NCBI GenBank assembly: GCA_037200525.1
Contig: JBBCGG010000001.1
Coordinates: 2,336,501-2,400,500, forward strand
Source of the DNA: Methylocella sp.
GTDB lineage: Bacteria; Pseudomonadota; Alphaproteobacteria; Rhizobiales; Beijerinckiaceae
DNA: 64,000 nt
Direction of reading: 5' to 3'
Below the pieces are notes generated by a model, which saw nothing but the letters and a program-made list of their open reading frames with translations, ran no database searches and had not been told where the DNA came from. Below are positions 25,511 through 33,818 of the stretch, in pieces. Position numbers and translations under genes: made by a program. Positions within the stretch are counted from its first letter, which is position 1. The number at the start of each line of letters is the position of its first letter.

Positions 25511-26773
25511 CTATTCTCCTTCGGAGAGATCGACGCCGCCGCCACCGCTGGGATGATCGCCGGAGCGGATGGCGTGGTCGGCGGCGGAGACCCCTTGATT
25601 GATGGTTTGATTGCGCTTCATGCGGCTGGCCCAGTCCGGCGGACCCGAGGCTTCACCCTGGGTTGCCGCGCTCGCCCCCGCTTGGCTCGCTTTTCCCGTC
25701 ACGGCCTGACCCCCGGCAGCGAAACTGTCGCGCAGGCTCGCGGCCGCGCGGCGAAGCGGACTGGTTGCGGCTGAGGCCCCGGCCTGAGCGACACCAGAGA
25801 GGCCGCCCGCCCGGTAGGCGGCGGTGGCGCCACCCGCGACACTGGCGCCAGCGCGCGCGGTCCCGGCGATAGCGCCACCAGCGGCGCCAAGGCCGCCCGC
25901 CGCGAGCGCGGCTCCGGCCGCGCCGATGCCGGCGACCGCGAGTCCGGTCCCCACGGCGGCGCCGGCGCCGAGCTGCGGCCCGCCGGCGATCAGCCCGTTG
26001 GCGATGCCGGGCGCGAAGATGGTGAGGCCGAGCAGCGACAAAGCCGCGAGGATCAGGGTCAGCGCATCACTGATGGTGGGCGGATTGTTGAAGCCGCTGG
26101 TGAACTGGCTGAAAATTGTGGAGCCGATGCCGACGATCACGGCAAGCACCAGAACCTTCACGCCGGACGACACCACGTTGCCCAGAACCTTCTCGGCGAG
26201 GAAGGCGGTGCGGCCGAAGAGGCCGAAAGGCACAAGGACGAAGCCCGCGAGCGTGGTCAGCTTGAATTCGATCAGGCTGACGAAGAGCTGGATCGCCATG
26301 ATGAAGAAGCTGATGACGACGATCAGCCAGGCGATCAGCAGGATCGCGATCTGGATGAAGTTGTCGAAGAAGCTGGTGAAGCCCATCAGGCCGGAGATGG
26401 AAGTAAGGATGGGCTGGCCGGCATCGATGCCGACCTGCGCAAGACGGCCTGGCTGAAGGAGCTGCGCTTGGCTCAGCGTTCCGCCGCCCGCCTCAATGCC
26501 GAGGCCGGCGAAGGAGTTGTAGATGATCTGCGCGAGATTGTTGAAGTTGCCGATGATGAAGGCGAAGACGCCGATATAGAGGGTCTTCCTGATGAGGCGC
26601 GCGAGCACGTCCTCGTCTGGCGCCAGGGCCCAGAAGAGGCCGGCCAGGGTGATGTCGATCGCGATGAGCACACCGGCGAGCCAGTGCACATCGCCCTGCA
26701 CGAGCCCGAATCCGGAATCGATGTACTGGGTGAAGATCCCCAGGAAGCGGTCGATGACGCCAGTGCCGCCCAT
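25511..26773 (-). CDS. trbL: Conjugal transfer polytopic membrane protein TrbL (VirB6-like)
   Basis: A 420-residue protein with several hydrophobic helices in the first 270 residues, including VLIAIDITLAGLFWALA and FIQIAILLIAWLIVVISFFI, then a long Gly/Ala-rich segment and a Ser/Gln-rich cytoplasmic tail. This is the standard TrbL/VirB6 design; the protein forms part of the DNA path through the inner membrane. It sits between trbF and trbK. Confidence 0.93.
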   Translation of the reverse strand: MGGTGVIDRFLGIFTQYIDSGFGLVQGDVHWLAGVLIAIDITLAGLFWALAPDEDVLARLIRKTLYIGVFAFIIGNFNNLAQIIYNSFAGLGIEAGGGTLSQAQLLQPGRLAQVGIDAGQPILTSISGLMGFTSFFDNFIQIAILLIAWLIVVISFFIMAIQLFVSLIEFKLTTLAGFVLVPFGLFGRTAFLAEKVLGNVVSSGVKVLVLAVIVGIGSTIFSQFTSGFNNPPTISDALTLILAALSLLGLTIFAPGIANGLIAGGPQLGAGAAVGTGLAVAGIGAAGAALAAGGLGAAGGAIAGTARAGASVAGGATAAYRAGGLSGVAQAGASAATSPLRRAAASLRDSFAAGGQAVTGKASQAGASAATQGEASGPPDWASRMKRNQTINQGVSAADHAIRSGDHPSGGGGVDLSEGE

Positions 26774-26776
26774 AGC

Positions 26777-27106
26777 TCAATGGTCCTCGGGTTTAGGCGC
26801 AAGGCGCGGGTTGGCCGGTGGCGTGGATGCGGTGGATGGCGCCGGGCGATAGGTGAAGAAGCGACGCCGGTTCTCGGCCCAGGCGGCTTCGCAGGAACCG
26901 TCATTCTGCGCGGCCATACCGATCGCCTGGCAGCGCGCCAGTTCGCGCGCGAGCGGATCGCTCTGGATCGCGGGTGAGTTCACGGGCGCGTTCTGGCGTG
27001 CGTCGTCGCGGTGGAAACTGATGGCGGTCGCCACGATCGCCCCGGCGACCAGGACGAACCCGGCGGCGCGGCCGATCATGGCGATATTGAGCGGACGGCC
27101 GCGCAT
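26777..27106 (-). CDS. trbK: TrbK-like entry-exclusion protein
   Basis: A 109-residue protein with one N-terminal membrane segment (AAGFVLVAGAIVATAISF) and a short periplasmic part holding two cysteines (RCQAIGMAAQNDGSCEAAW). Position between trbJ and trbL and this layout match the alternative TrbK family, proposed to block redundant mating between cells carrying the same element. Exclusion has not been shown for this protein. Its end is 3 bp before trbL. Confidence 0.78.
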   Translation of the reverse strand: MRGRPLNIAMIGRAAGFVLVAGAIVATAISFHRDDARQNAPVNSPAIQSDPLARELARCQAIGMAAQNDGSCEAAWAENRRRFFTYRPAPSTASTPPANPRLAPKPEDH

Positions 27107-27849
27107 CAGTGGAACATCTGTGCGGAGCCGGGTTGGTAGCCCGAGCCGTAGTTGAGGAAGTTGGTGAGCTGCTGCTGGGCCTGGGCCTGGTTCGCGACGG
27201 TGCGTGCGCCTTCCAGGCTCTGGGCGCGCGCGATCGACGCCATGACCGCGGTAAGATCGGCGAGCTGCTTGGTCTGGAGCGCCACGAGCTGGTTTCCAGA
27301 TTGGGCGGCCTGGAGCGCGCCGGAGGCCGACTGGCTCGACGAGACCAGGGCGCTGATCTGCGTGCGCGTTGAGTCGAGGTTCTGCACCACGCCGGCCTGA
27401 ACGCGCATCGCGTCCTGGAATCCGGCGAGCGAGTTCTGCCAGCGCGTCTGTGCGCCGGCGACGAGCTGTTGGCTCGATGTCGAGCTGGAATAGGCCTGCG
27501 GATAGGTGCTCGTGAACGCCTGATTGATGGTCGTGACGTTGTAGGCGATCCCCTGCGCCTGGATGAGCAACTGCTCGGTCTGATTGATCGACTGCTCAAG
27601 TTGCGCCAGCGAGGAGTATGGCAGGCTCGCCAGGTTCTTGGCCTGATTGATCAGCATGTTGGCCTGGTTCTCCAGGCTCTGGATCGAGTTGTTGACCTGC
27701 TGCAGCTCGCGCGCCGCCGTGAGGACGTTCTGCGAGAAGTTGGTCGGATCGTAGACGATCCATTGGGCATGGGCGGGAACGCTGGCGGTCACGAGCGTGA
27801 GCGCGGTGACGCCGGCGGCGAGCGCCGCGCGGAAACGACGCGTGGTCAT
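27106..27849 (-). CDS. trbJ: Conjugal transfer protein TrbJ (VirB5-like)
   Basis: A 247-residue secreted protein with a signal peptide ending AHAQ and a long Gln/Asn/Ser-rich helical body (VNNSIQSLENQANMLINQAK and similar), the usual TrbJ/VirB5 composition. VirB5 proteins lie at the pilus tip and aid contact with recipients. The ATG at 27849 overlaps the trbE stop (ATGA) and directly begins the signal peptide; an upstream in-frame extension inside trbE was rejected. Confidence 0.92.
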   Translation of the reverse strand: MTTRRFRAALAAGVTALTLVTASVPAHAQWIVYDPTNFSQNVLTAARELQQVNNSIQSLENQANMLINQAKNLASLPYSSLAQLEQSINQTEQLLIQAQGIAYNVTTINQAFTSTYPQAYSSSTSSQQLVAGAQTRWQNSLAGFQDAMRVQAGVVQNLDSTRTQISALVSSSQSASGALQAAQSGNQLVALQTKQLADLTAVMASIARAQSLEGARTVANQAQAQQQLTNFLNYGSGYQPGSAQMFH

Positions 27850-30281
27850 CGGGAAACCTCCTGGATACGGGTGACGAGCATGTCCGCAGCCCAATCGAGG
27901 CCCTTGCCGCGCAGCCACGCCGCGCCGAACCCGTCGCGGCCATGGGTGGCGACAATCTTGGCGATGGCGGTCTGATCGGTCTTGGACGACGCGGCGGCGA
28001 AGGCGAGCGCGACCTCGCTCAGGCCCAACTCGAACAGGCGGTTGCCGCGGCGGGATTGGCAGTAATAGTCGCGCTTTGGCGTCGCGCGGCTGAGGATCTC
28101 GATCTGGCGATCGTTCAGCCCGAAGCGGCGATAGATGGTTGCGATCTGCGGTTCGAGCGCGCGCTCATTTGGCAGGAACACGCGCGTCGGGCAGCTCTCG
28201 ATAATCGCGGGTGCAATGGCGCTGCCGTCGATATCGGCGAGCGATTGGGTGGCGAAGATGACGCTGGCGTTCTTCTTTCGCAGCGTCTTCAGCCATTCCC
28301 GGAGCTGGCCGGCGAAGCCGCGGTCATCTAGCGCGAGCCAACCCTCGTCGATGATGAGTAGTGTGGGGCGCCCATCGAACCGGTCCTCGATACGATGAAA
28401 CAGATAGGACAGGACCGCCGGCCCGGCGCCCGCGCCGATCAGCCCTTCGGTCTCGAAGGCCTGGATTTCGGCCTCGCCGAGGCGCTCAGTCTCCGCGTCG
28501 AGCAACCGTCCCCAGGGACCGCCGACGGTGTACGGCTGCAAAGCCTGTTTCAGAGCGTTCGATTGCAGAAGGACGGAGAGCCCGGTGATCGTCCTCTCCG
28601 TCAATGGGGCGGAAGCAAGCGAGGTCAGCGCGGACCAGAGGTGTTCCTTGAGGTCCGGGGTGATGGTCACGCCCTCCCGGCCGAGCAATGTCGCCACCCA
28701 TTCAGCCGCCCAGGCGCGCTCGCCAGCGTCGTTGATCCGCGCGAGGGGCTGTAAAGCGACAGGCTCGGCGATGTCGTCGGCGATCGCACCGCCGAGATCG
28801 TGCCAGTCCCCGCCCATGGCGAGTGCTGCCGCACGGATCGAGCCGCCGAAATCGAAGGCGAAGACCTGCGCGCCCGCGTAGCGGCGAAACTGCAGCGCCA
28901 TCAGCGCCAGCAGTACGGACTTGCCGGCGCCGGTCGGCCCCACGATCAGCGTGTGGCCGACATCGCCGACATGGAGCGAAAACCGGAACGGCGTCGATCC
29001 CTCCGTCCGCGCGAAGAACAGCGGCGGCGCCTGGAAATGCTCGTCCCGTTCCGGCCCGGCCCAGACCGCCGAGAACGGCATCATGTGCGCCAGGTTCAGG
29101 GTCGAGATCGGCGGCTGGCGGACATTGGCGTAGACGTGGCCCGGCAGACTTCCCATCCAGGCCTCGATCGCGTTGACGCTCTCGCGCATGCAGGTGAAGT
29201 CGCGGCCCTGGACGGTCTTCTCGACCAGACGCAGCCGATCCTCGGCGATGCGGGGATCGTCATCCCAGACGGTGACGGTCGCGGTGACATAGGCCTGGCC
29301 GACAAGATCGGAACCGAGCTCCTGGAGCGCCATGTCGGCGTCGAGCGCTTTGTTGGCGGCGTCGCTGTCCATCAGCACCGACGCCTCGTTGGTCATCACC
29401 TCCTTGAGGATCGCCGTGATCGACTTACGCTTGGCAAACCATTGCCGGCGGATGCGGCCGAGCACCTTCGCCGCGTCGGTCTTGTCGAGACAGATCGCGC
29501 GCGTCGACCAGCGATAGGGGAAGGCGAGCCGGTTGAGTTCGTCGAGCAGGCCCGGCCAGGTCTGAGACGGAAAGCCCATGATGGTGAGCGTGCGCAGATG
29601 CGCCCGGCCGAGCCGCGGTTCGAGCCCGCCGGAGAGGTCCTCATCGACCAGGATGGCGTCGAGGTGCATGGGCGTTTCCGGCACGCGCACACGCTGGCGG
29701 CGGGTCGAAACGCAGGAATGCAGATAGGTCAGCGTCTCGGGATCGTCGAGCCACTCCGCCTCGGGCATGAAGCCCTCAATCAGCGCCAGCACCCGATCGG
29801 TGCGGTCGATGAATCCGGCCAGCGCCGCGCGCCAATCGGCACCGTCCTGCGCGCGTCCTTCATAGAGCCAGGCCTCGGCGCGCGCGGCGTCCTCGGCCGG
29901 CGGCAGCCAGAGCAGTGTGAAGAAATATCGGCTCTCGAAATGGGAGCCTTCCTCCTCGAACTGCGCCCGGCGTTCGGCATCGACGAGAGCGGAGGTGGCG
30001 TCGGGAAAATCACCTTTCGGATAGCGGTTCGCCGGCTGGCGCTGCGCCTCGATGAAGATCGCCCAGCCGGAACCGAGGCGGCGCAAGGCATTGTTGAGCC
30101 GGGACGTGATCGCCACGAGTTCGGCCGGTGTCGCCGAATCCAGATCGGGTCCGCGAAACCGCGCCGTGCGCTGGAACGAGCCGTCCTTGTTGAGGATCAC
30201 ACCCTTTCCGACCAACGCCGCCCAGGGCAGGAAATCGGCGAGGCTGTGAGACCGGCGGCGGTATTCAGCAAGGTTCATCAT
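27846..30281 (-). CDS. trbE: Conjugal transfer ATPase TrbE (VirB4-like)
   Basis: An 811-residue VirB4-family ATPase that powers pilus and channel assembly. The CagE/TrbE N-terminal domain is followed by a RecA-like core with Walker A GPTGAGKS at about residues 447-454 and Walker B LLIIDEGWLALDD. The LATQSLADID-like motif (FATQSLADIDGS) is also present. It lies 9 bp after trbD and overlaps trbJ. Confidence 0.95.
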   Translation of the reverse strand: MMNLAEYRRRSHSLADFLPWAALVGKGVILNKDGSFQRTARFRGPDLDSATPAELVAITSRLNNALRRLGSGWAIFIEAQRQPANRYPKGDFPDATSALVDAERRAQFEEEGSHFESRYFFTLLWLPPAEDAARAEAWLYEGRAQDGADWRAALAGFIDRTDRVLALIEGFMPEAEWLDDPETLTYLHSCVSTRRQRVRVPETPMHLDAILVDEDLSGGLEPRLGRAHLRTLTIMGFPSQTWPGLLDELNRLAFPYRWSTRAICLDKTDAAKVLGRIRRQWFAKRKSITAILKEVMTNEASVLMDSDAANKALDADMALQELGSDLVGQAYVTATVTVWDDDPRIAEDRLRLVEKTVQGRDFTCMRESVNAIEAWMGSLPGHVYANVRQPPISTLNLAHMMPFSAVWAGPERDEHFQAPPLFFARTEGSTPFRFSLHVGDVGHTLIVGPTGAGKSVLLALMALQFRRYAGAQVFAFDFGGSIRAAALAMGGDWHDLGGAIADDIAEPVALQPLARINDAGERAWAAEWVATLLGREGVTITPDLKEHLWSALTSLASAPLTERTITGLSVLLQSNALKQALQPYTVGGPWGRLLDAETERLGEAEIQAFETEGLIGAGAGPAVLSYLFHRIEDRFDGRPTLLIIDEGWLALDDRGFAGQLREWLKTLRKKNASVIFATQSLADIDGSAIAPAIIESCPTRVFLPNERALEPQIATIYRRFGLNDRQIEILSRATPKRDYYCQSRRGNRLFELGLSEVALAFAAASSKTDQTAIAKIVATHGRDGFGAAWLRGKGLDWAADMLVTRIQEVSR

Positions 30282-30290
30282 GGCAGCACC

Positions 30291-30560
30291 TCACTCGGCC
30301 AGGTGTGGCGGGTAGCGCAAATGCCGGCGCACCACGTCGACGAAGGCAGGGTCGCGCTTAGCGGCCCACACCGCCGCCACATGGCCGATCAGCCAGATGG
30401 CGGCGCCGACGATCCACAGGCGCAGGCCCAGGCCGACGGCGGCGGCGAGCGTGCCGTTGACGATCGCCACCGCCCGCGGCGCGCCACCGAGCAGGATCTG
30501 CTCGGTGAGTGCGCGGTGAACGGGCGCATAGAAGCCGGTGATGGGCTCGTCCTGGTCCAT
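30291..30560 (-). CDS. trbD: Conjugal transfer protein TrbD (VirB3-like)
   Basis: An 89-residue membrane protein (start MDQDEPITGFYAPVHRALTE) with two closely spaced hydrophobic segments, as in VirB3/TrbD. It helps localise the pilus subunit. The ATG at 30560 shares one base with the trbC stop region; a longer upstream frame simply reads through trbC out of phase and was discarded. Confidence 0.9.
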   Translation of the reverse strand: MDQDEPITGFYAPVHRALTEQILLGGAPRAVAIVNGTLAAAVGLGLRLWIVGAAIWLIGHVAAVWAAKRDPAFVDVVRRHLRYPPHLAE

Positions 30561-30883
30561 CAGATCAGCGCTCCGCCGCCGAATGAGAAGAACGACAGGA
30601 AGAAGCTCGACGCGGCGAAGGCGATCGACAGGCCAAAGACGATCTGGATCAGCCGCCGGAAACCGCCGGAGCTTTCGCCAAAGGCCAGCGTCAGGCCGGT
30701 CATGATGATCACGATCACCGAGACGACCTTGGCGACCGGACCCTGGATCGACGCCAGGATCTGTGTCAGCGGCTGCTCCCATGGCATGTTGGAGCCCGCC
30801 GCGTACGCGGGTGACGAGACGAGCGCGACAAAAGCGAATGCGTAGGCCAGTGCGAAGCGATGGCGGACACGGTTGAACAGCAT
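30560..30883 (-). CDS. trbC: Conjugal transfer pilin TrbC (VirB2-like)
   Basis: A 107-residue pilin precursor: a signal sequence ending SSPAYAAG and two hydrophobic helices (VVSVIVIIMTGLTLAFGE; IQIVFGLSIAFAASSFFLSF) separated by the short polar loop SSGGFRR. This is the VirB2/TrbC pattern. Start overlaps the trbB stop (ATGA), giving 107 residues, the usual length. Confidence 0.92.
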   Translation of the reverse strand: MLFNRVRHRFALAYAFAFVALVSSPAYAAGSNMPWEQPLTQILASIQGPVAKVVSVIVIIMTGLTLAFGESSGGFRRLIQIVFGLSIAFAASSFFLSFFSFGGGALI

Positions 30884-31890
30884 CACGGTTCTCCTGCTGG
30901 GGTGAGGACGTAGTCGCCGGTCGGGCCGAGTTCCTGCACCGCGGCGAGTTCGGCGAGCCTTCTCGCGGAGCCGCGACCGGCGAGAACCGCGATTAGGTCG
31001 ATGGTCTCGGCAATCAGCGCGCGCGGGACGGTGACGACGGCTTCCTGAATGAGCTGTTCGAGGCGGCGTAGCGCGCCGATGGCGGAGCCGGCGTGCAAGG
31101 TGCCGACGCCGCCGGGATGGCCGGTGCCCCACGCCTTCAGGAGATCGAGGGCCTCGGCGCCGCGCACCTCGCCGATCGGAATGCGGTCGGGACGGAGGCG
31201 CAGAGATGAGCGGACGAGATCGGACAGCGAGGCCGCGCCGTCCTTGGTGCGCAGCGCCACGAGGTTGGGCGCGGCGCATTGCAGTTCGCGGGTATCCTCG
31301 ATCAGCACCACGCGGTCGCCAGTCTTGGCGACCTCGGCAAGCAGCGCGTTGACCAGCGTCGTCTTGCCGGTCGAGGTGCCGCCGGCGACGAGGATATTCT
31401 TCCGTTCCCGGACCGCCACGCAAAGCAACTCGGCTTGCGCGCCGGACATGATGCCGGCCTCGACATAGTCGCCGAGGGTGAAGACCGCGACGGCCGGGCG
31501 GCGAATGGCGAAGCACGGCGCCGCCACGACAGGCGGCACCAGGCCCTCGAACCGCTCCCCGCTTTCCGGCAACTCGGCCGAGACGCGCGGACTGCCGGCA
31601 TGAACCTCGACGCCGACATGATGGGCGACGAGCCGCACAATTCGCTCGGCGTCTGCCGGGGTGACCCGGCAACCGGTGTCCTCAAGCCCGCCCGACAGCC
31701 GGTCGATCCAGAGCCGGCCATCGGGATTGAGCATCACCTCGACGATGCTGGGGTCTTCGAGATAGCCGGCGATCGCGGGGCCAAGCGCGGTGCGCAGCAT
31801 GCGCGCGCCGCGGGCGAAGGCTTCTGAGCGGAACGAGATCGTCGTCACTGCGAACCCCGAAAACTCGCCTCGTCGAGGCGGATTGATCAT
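30883..31890 (-). CDS. trbB: Conjugal transfer ATPase TrbB (VirB11-like)
   Basis: A 335-residue hexameric secretion ATPase. Walker A GGTSTGKT is at residues 170-177, followed by the [11 protein letters not shown] box, [15 protein letters not shown] and a [11 protein letters not shown] element, all typical of VirB11. Family similarity begins near residue 26 ([14 protein letters not shown]), so a later start is possible. In related elements trbB follows copG directly; here a + strand two-gene cassette intervenes, so trbB needs its own promoter between 31891 and 32072. Confidence 0.94.
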   Translation of the reverse strand: MINPPRRGEFSGFAVTTISFRSEAFARGARMLRTALGPAIAGYLEDPSIVEVMLNPDGRLWIDRLSGGLEDTGCRVTPADAERIVRLVAHHVGVEVHAGSPRVSAELPESGERFEGLVPPVVAAPCFAIRRPAVAVFTLGDYVEAGIMSGAQAELLCVAVRERKNILVAGGTSTGKTTLVNALLAEVAKTGDRVVLIEDTRELQCAAPNLVALRTKDGAASLSDLVRSSLRLRPDRIPIGEVRGAEALDLLKAWGTGHPGGVGTLHAGSAIGALRRLEQLIQEAVVTVPRALIAETIDLIAVLAGRGSARRLAELAAVQELGPTGDYVLTPAGEP

Positions 31891-32072
31891 CGGGGTTGAT
31901 TAGAAAGAGCCGGAAATCGGACTTCGCAACAGCGGTGATGAGGCGATAGGGCTCAGGGATAGAAAGACATGCGGCTGGGATGGTCGGCGATGAGGGCGCG
32001 GGAGAGCGTGAGCGCTCTTGTGGGTCATCACCCTCATTGCCGGCTGTGATAAACTGGCCAAATGGAGGCGAG

Positions 32073-33818
32073 ATGGACAGTCCCGAAGACGGCGATGCAG
32101 CGATCGAGCACCCCGATACGGCTGGCTCAGCGCAGCAGGTGCCCATATGGCCCAAAGTCGCGACGGACTATCACGGCGCGCTGGTAAGGCTGGCGACGAT
32201 GCGCGCCGCTGGTAAGCAATATTTGCTGTTCGGTTATGTGGAGCTCTTTCCCCGCGATATCCCGGTTCCGGAGCGTTTCACGGCCGGAGAAAGGAATTGG
32301 GCGGTTCCCAACTTCGGCGGTGATGTGACTCTTGCGGGATCGGCGCTGCCGATGTCCACCGCCGATGCTCTCGCCTGGTACGAAGCGGCGGCCCTTGGGC
32401 GGGTGACGATCCCGCTGACTGCGTCGCCAGTTGAGATCGCGGCGCCGCCCTTCGGCGTCGAGCCGGCATTAGGCCGGTTCTGTGTGGGCGAGACGATTCC
32501 GTTTTCAGCACAATGGCATGGCGGACCGCGTATTCACCGATTGGTTCCGATGGAAGATCCGGCGGAGGCGATCCAGAAGCTTGGATCGAGCACCGCCGCC
32601 CGCGAGTGGCTTGCCACCAATGCTGGATTCGATCCCTTCGAATACGAGGAGTGGCTTGGAAGCCTCTCCCTGCTTGCTCCCGACCCGCTGCTCACTGGTG
32701 TCGGGCATTTCACGTACGACCGGAAGGCCACCGGCTCGGAGCGAGTGGTCATTCAAGCGCACCGGCGCCACTATGAGGATTACCCCGAAGCAGATGCCGG
32801 CGCGCTGAAGCTCGTCATACTCCAGCGGCGGCCCGCCGGCTGGACGGAGGTCTTGCCCGCCTCGTTCGACGACGACGGCTTCGCCATCAAGGGCTACCCA
32901 GAGCCGGTCAGCGAGACAGGCTTCGCGATCTCCTGTCCCACCCGCGGGCTCGTTCGCATGGTCCCACCGACATTGTGGATGGAGCAGATCAGCGTCGGCT
33001 TCGGTGTGGTCGATGCGGTGCTCGATGTCGAGGTGCCGTCGGGCGGTCGTCGCAAACCGGCGTCGCGCTACAAAACCAGCCGGGTGAAGGAGGCCGGCGG
33101 CGTGCATGTGGGAGAGGCGCTGCCTCTCTCTGGCGCGATCCGAATCGTTGAGCTGCAGGAGGCGCGCAAGGATCGCCTCCAGAAGCAGTCCGCCCCGCAA
33201 CGGTTGTTCGGCGTCCACGAAACCGACAAGGACGATCTGACGGGTGACGATCTGGTCCGCATGCGCGGCGAGGCCGAATCCTATGTGGCGAACCTCGTGG
33301 CCGGGGCGCAGCGCCGCGTCATCTTCGTCGATCCGGATTTTGGCATGCGCGAACTCCAGAACTACGCGCTCCGAGTCATGCGCGATGGCGTGGAGGTGAC
33401 GATTTTGACGGGCGCGCCGCACATGCGTAAAGCCCGGCCAGATGACAGCGCGGAGGAAGCTCCCCCAGAGGGGCAGACAGCGTCCTCCACGCCGCCCGGC
33501 GTCCTGCTGCTGGCGCAACTTCGACATGTGCAGGGCCGGCTCGGACCGGGGGCGCCGAAGGTGTTGGTGATGCCAGGCTCGAGGAAGCCTGTCTTCCACG
33601 ACCGCTTTCTGGTGATTGACGATGTCGTTTGGGCGTCGGGGCCGTCGTTCAACGAGCTCGGCGAACGCATCGGGTTAATAAGCCAGGTTCACGAGTCCCG
33701 TATTGTTATCGCGGCCATAGAACGCGTGCTTGACCGCTCCATGCCTCTCGCGGACTGGATCGCCAAAGCAGGTCTCCCAGAGCTGAACGGCGATGGACCC
33801 GATGCCACGCACGCTTGA
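32073..33818 (+). CDS. Unknown protein with a phospholipase-D-like C-terminal motif (cargo gene 1)
   Basis: A 581-residue protein. The N-terminal half is unassigned beta-rich sequence (YLLFGYVELFPRDIPVPERF; IPFSAQWHGGPRIHRLVPME). The C-terminal part has RRVIFVDPDFGMRELQNYAL, then the single motif HDRFLVID (His 509, Arg 511, Asp 516), which is an HxK-x4-D phospholipase D signature with Arg for Lys, followed by ASGPSFNELG. It may be a nuclease- or lipase-like effector, possibly of the poorly described VPA1262 type; that name is a weak recollection. The start at 32073 follows GGAGG by 5 bases. The next gene overlaps by 26 bp, so they form a pair. Confidence 0.6.
   Translation: MDSPEDGDAAIEHPDTAGSAQQVPIWPKVATDYHGALVRLATMRAAGKQYLLFGYVELFPRDIPVPERFTAGERNWAVPNFGGDVTLAGSALPMSTADALAWYEAAALGRVTIPLTASPVEIAAPPFGVEPALGRFCVGETIPFSAQWHGGPRIHRLVPMEDPAEAIQKLGSSTAAREWLATNAGFDPFEYEEWLGSLSLLAPDPLLTGVGHFTYDRKATGSERVVIQAHRRHYEDYPEADAGALKLVILQRRPAGWTEVLPASFDDDGFAIKGYPEPVSETGFAISCPTRGLVRMVPPTLWMEQISVGFGVVDAVLDVEVPSGGRRKPASRYKTSRVKEAGGVHVGEALPLSGAIRIVELQEARKDRLQKQSAPQRLFGVHETDKDDLTGDDLVRMRGEAESYVANLVAGAQRRVIFVDPDFGMRELQNYALRVMRDGVEVTILTGAPHMRKARPDDSAEEAPPEGQTASSTPPGVLLLAQLRHVQGRLGPGAPKVLVMPGSRKPVFHDRFLVIDDVVWASGPSFNELGERIGLISQVHESRIVIAAIERVLDRSMPLADWIAKAGLPELNGDGPDATHA

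Noticed and set aside
28800-30845. Long + strand open frame of 681 codons
   Set aside because: It lies wholly antisense to trbE, trbD and trbC, which have clear motifs and tight overlaps. High GC at third positions keeps the antisense frame open.
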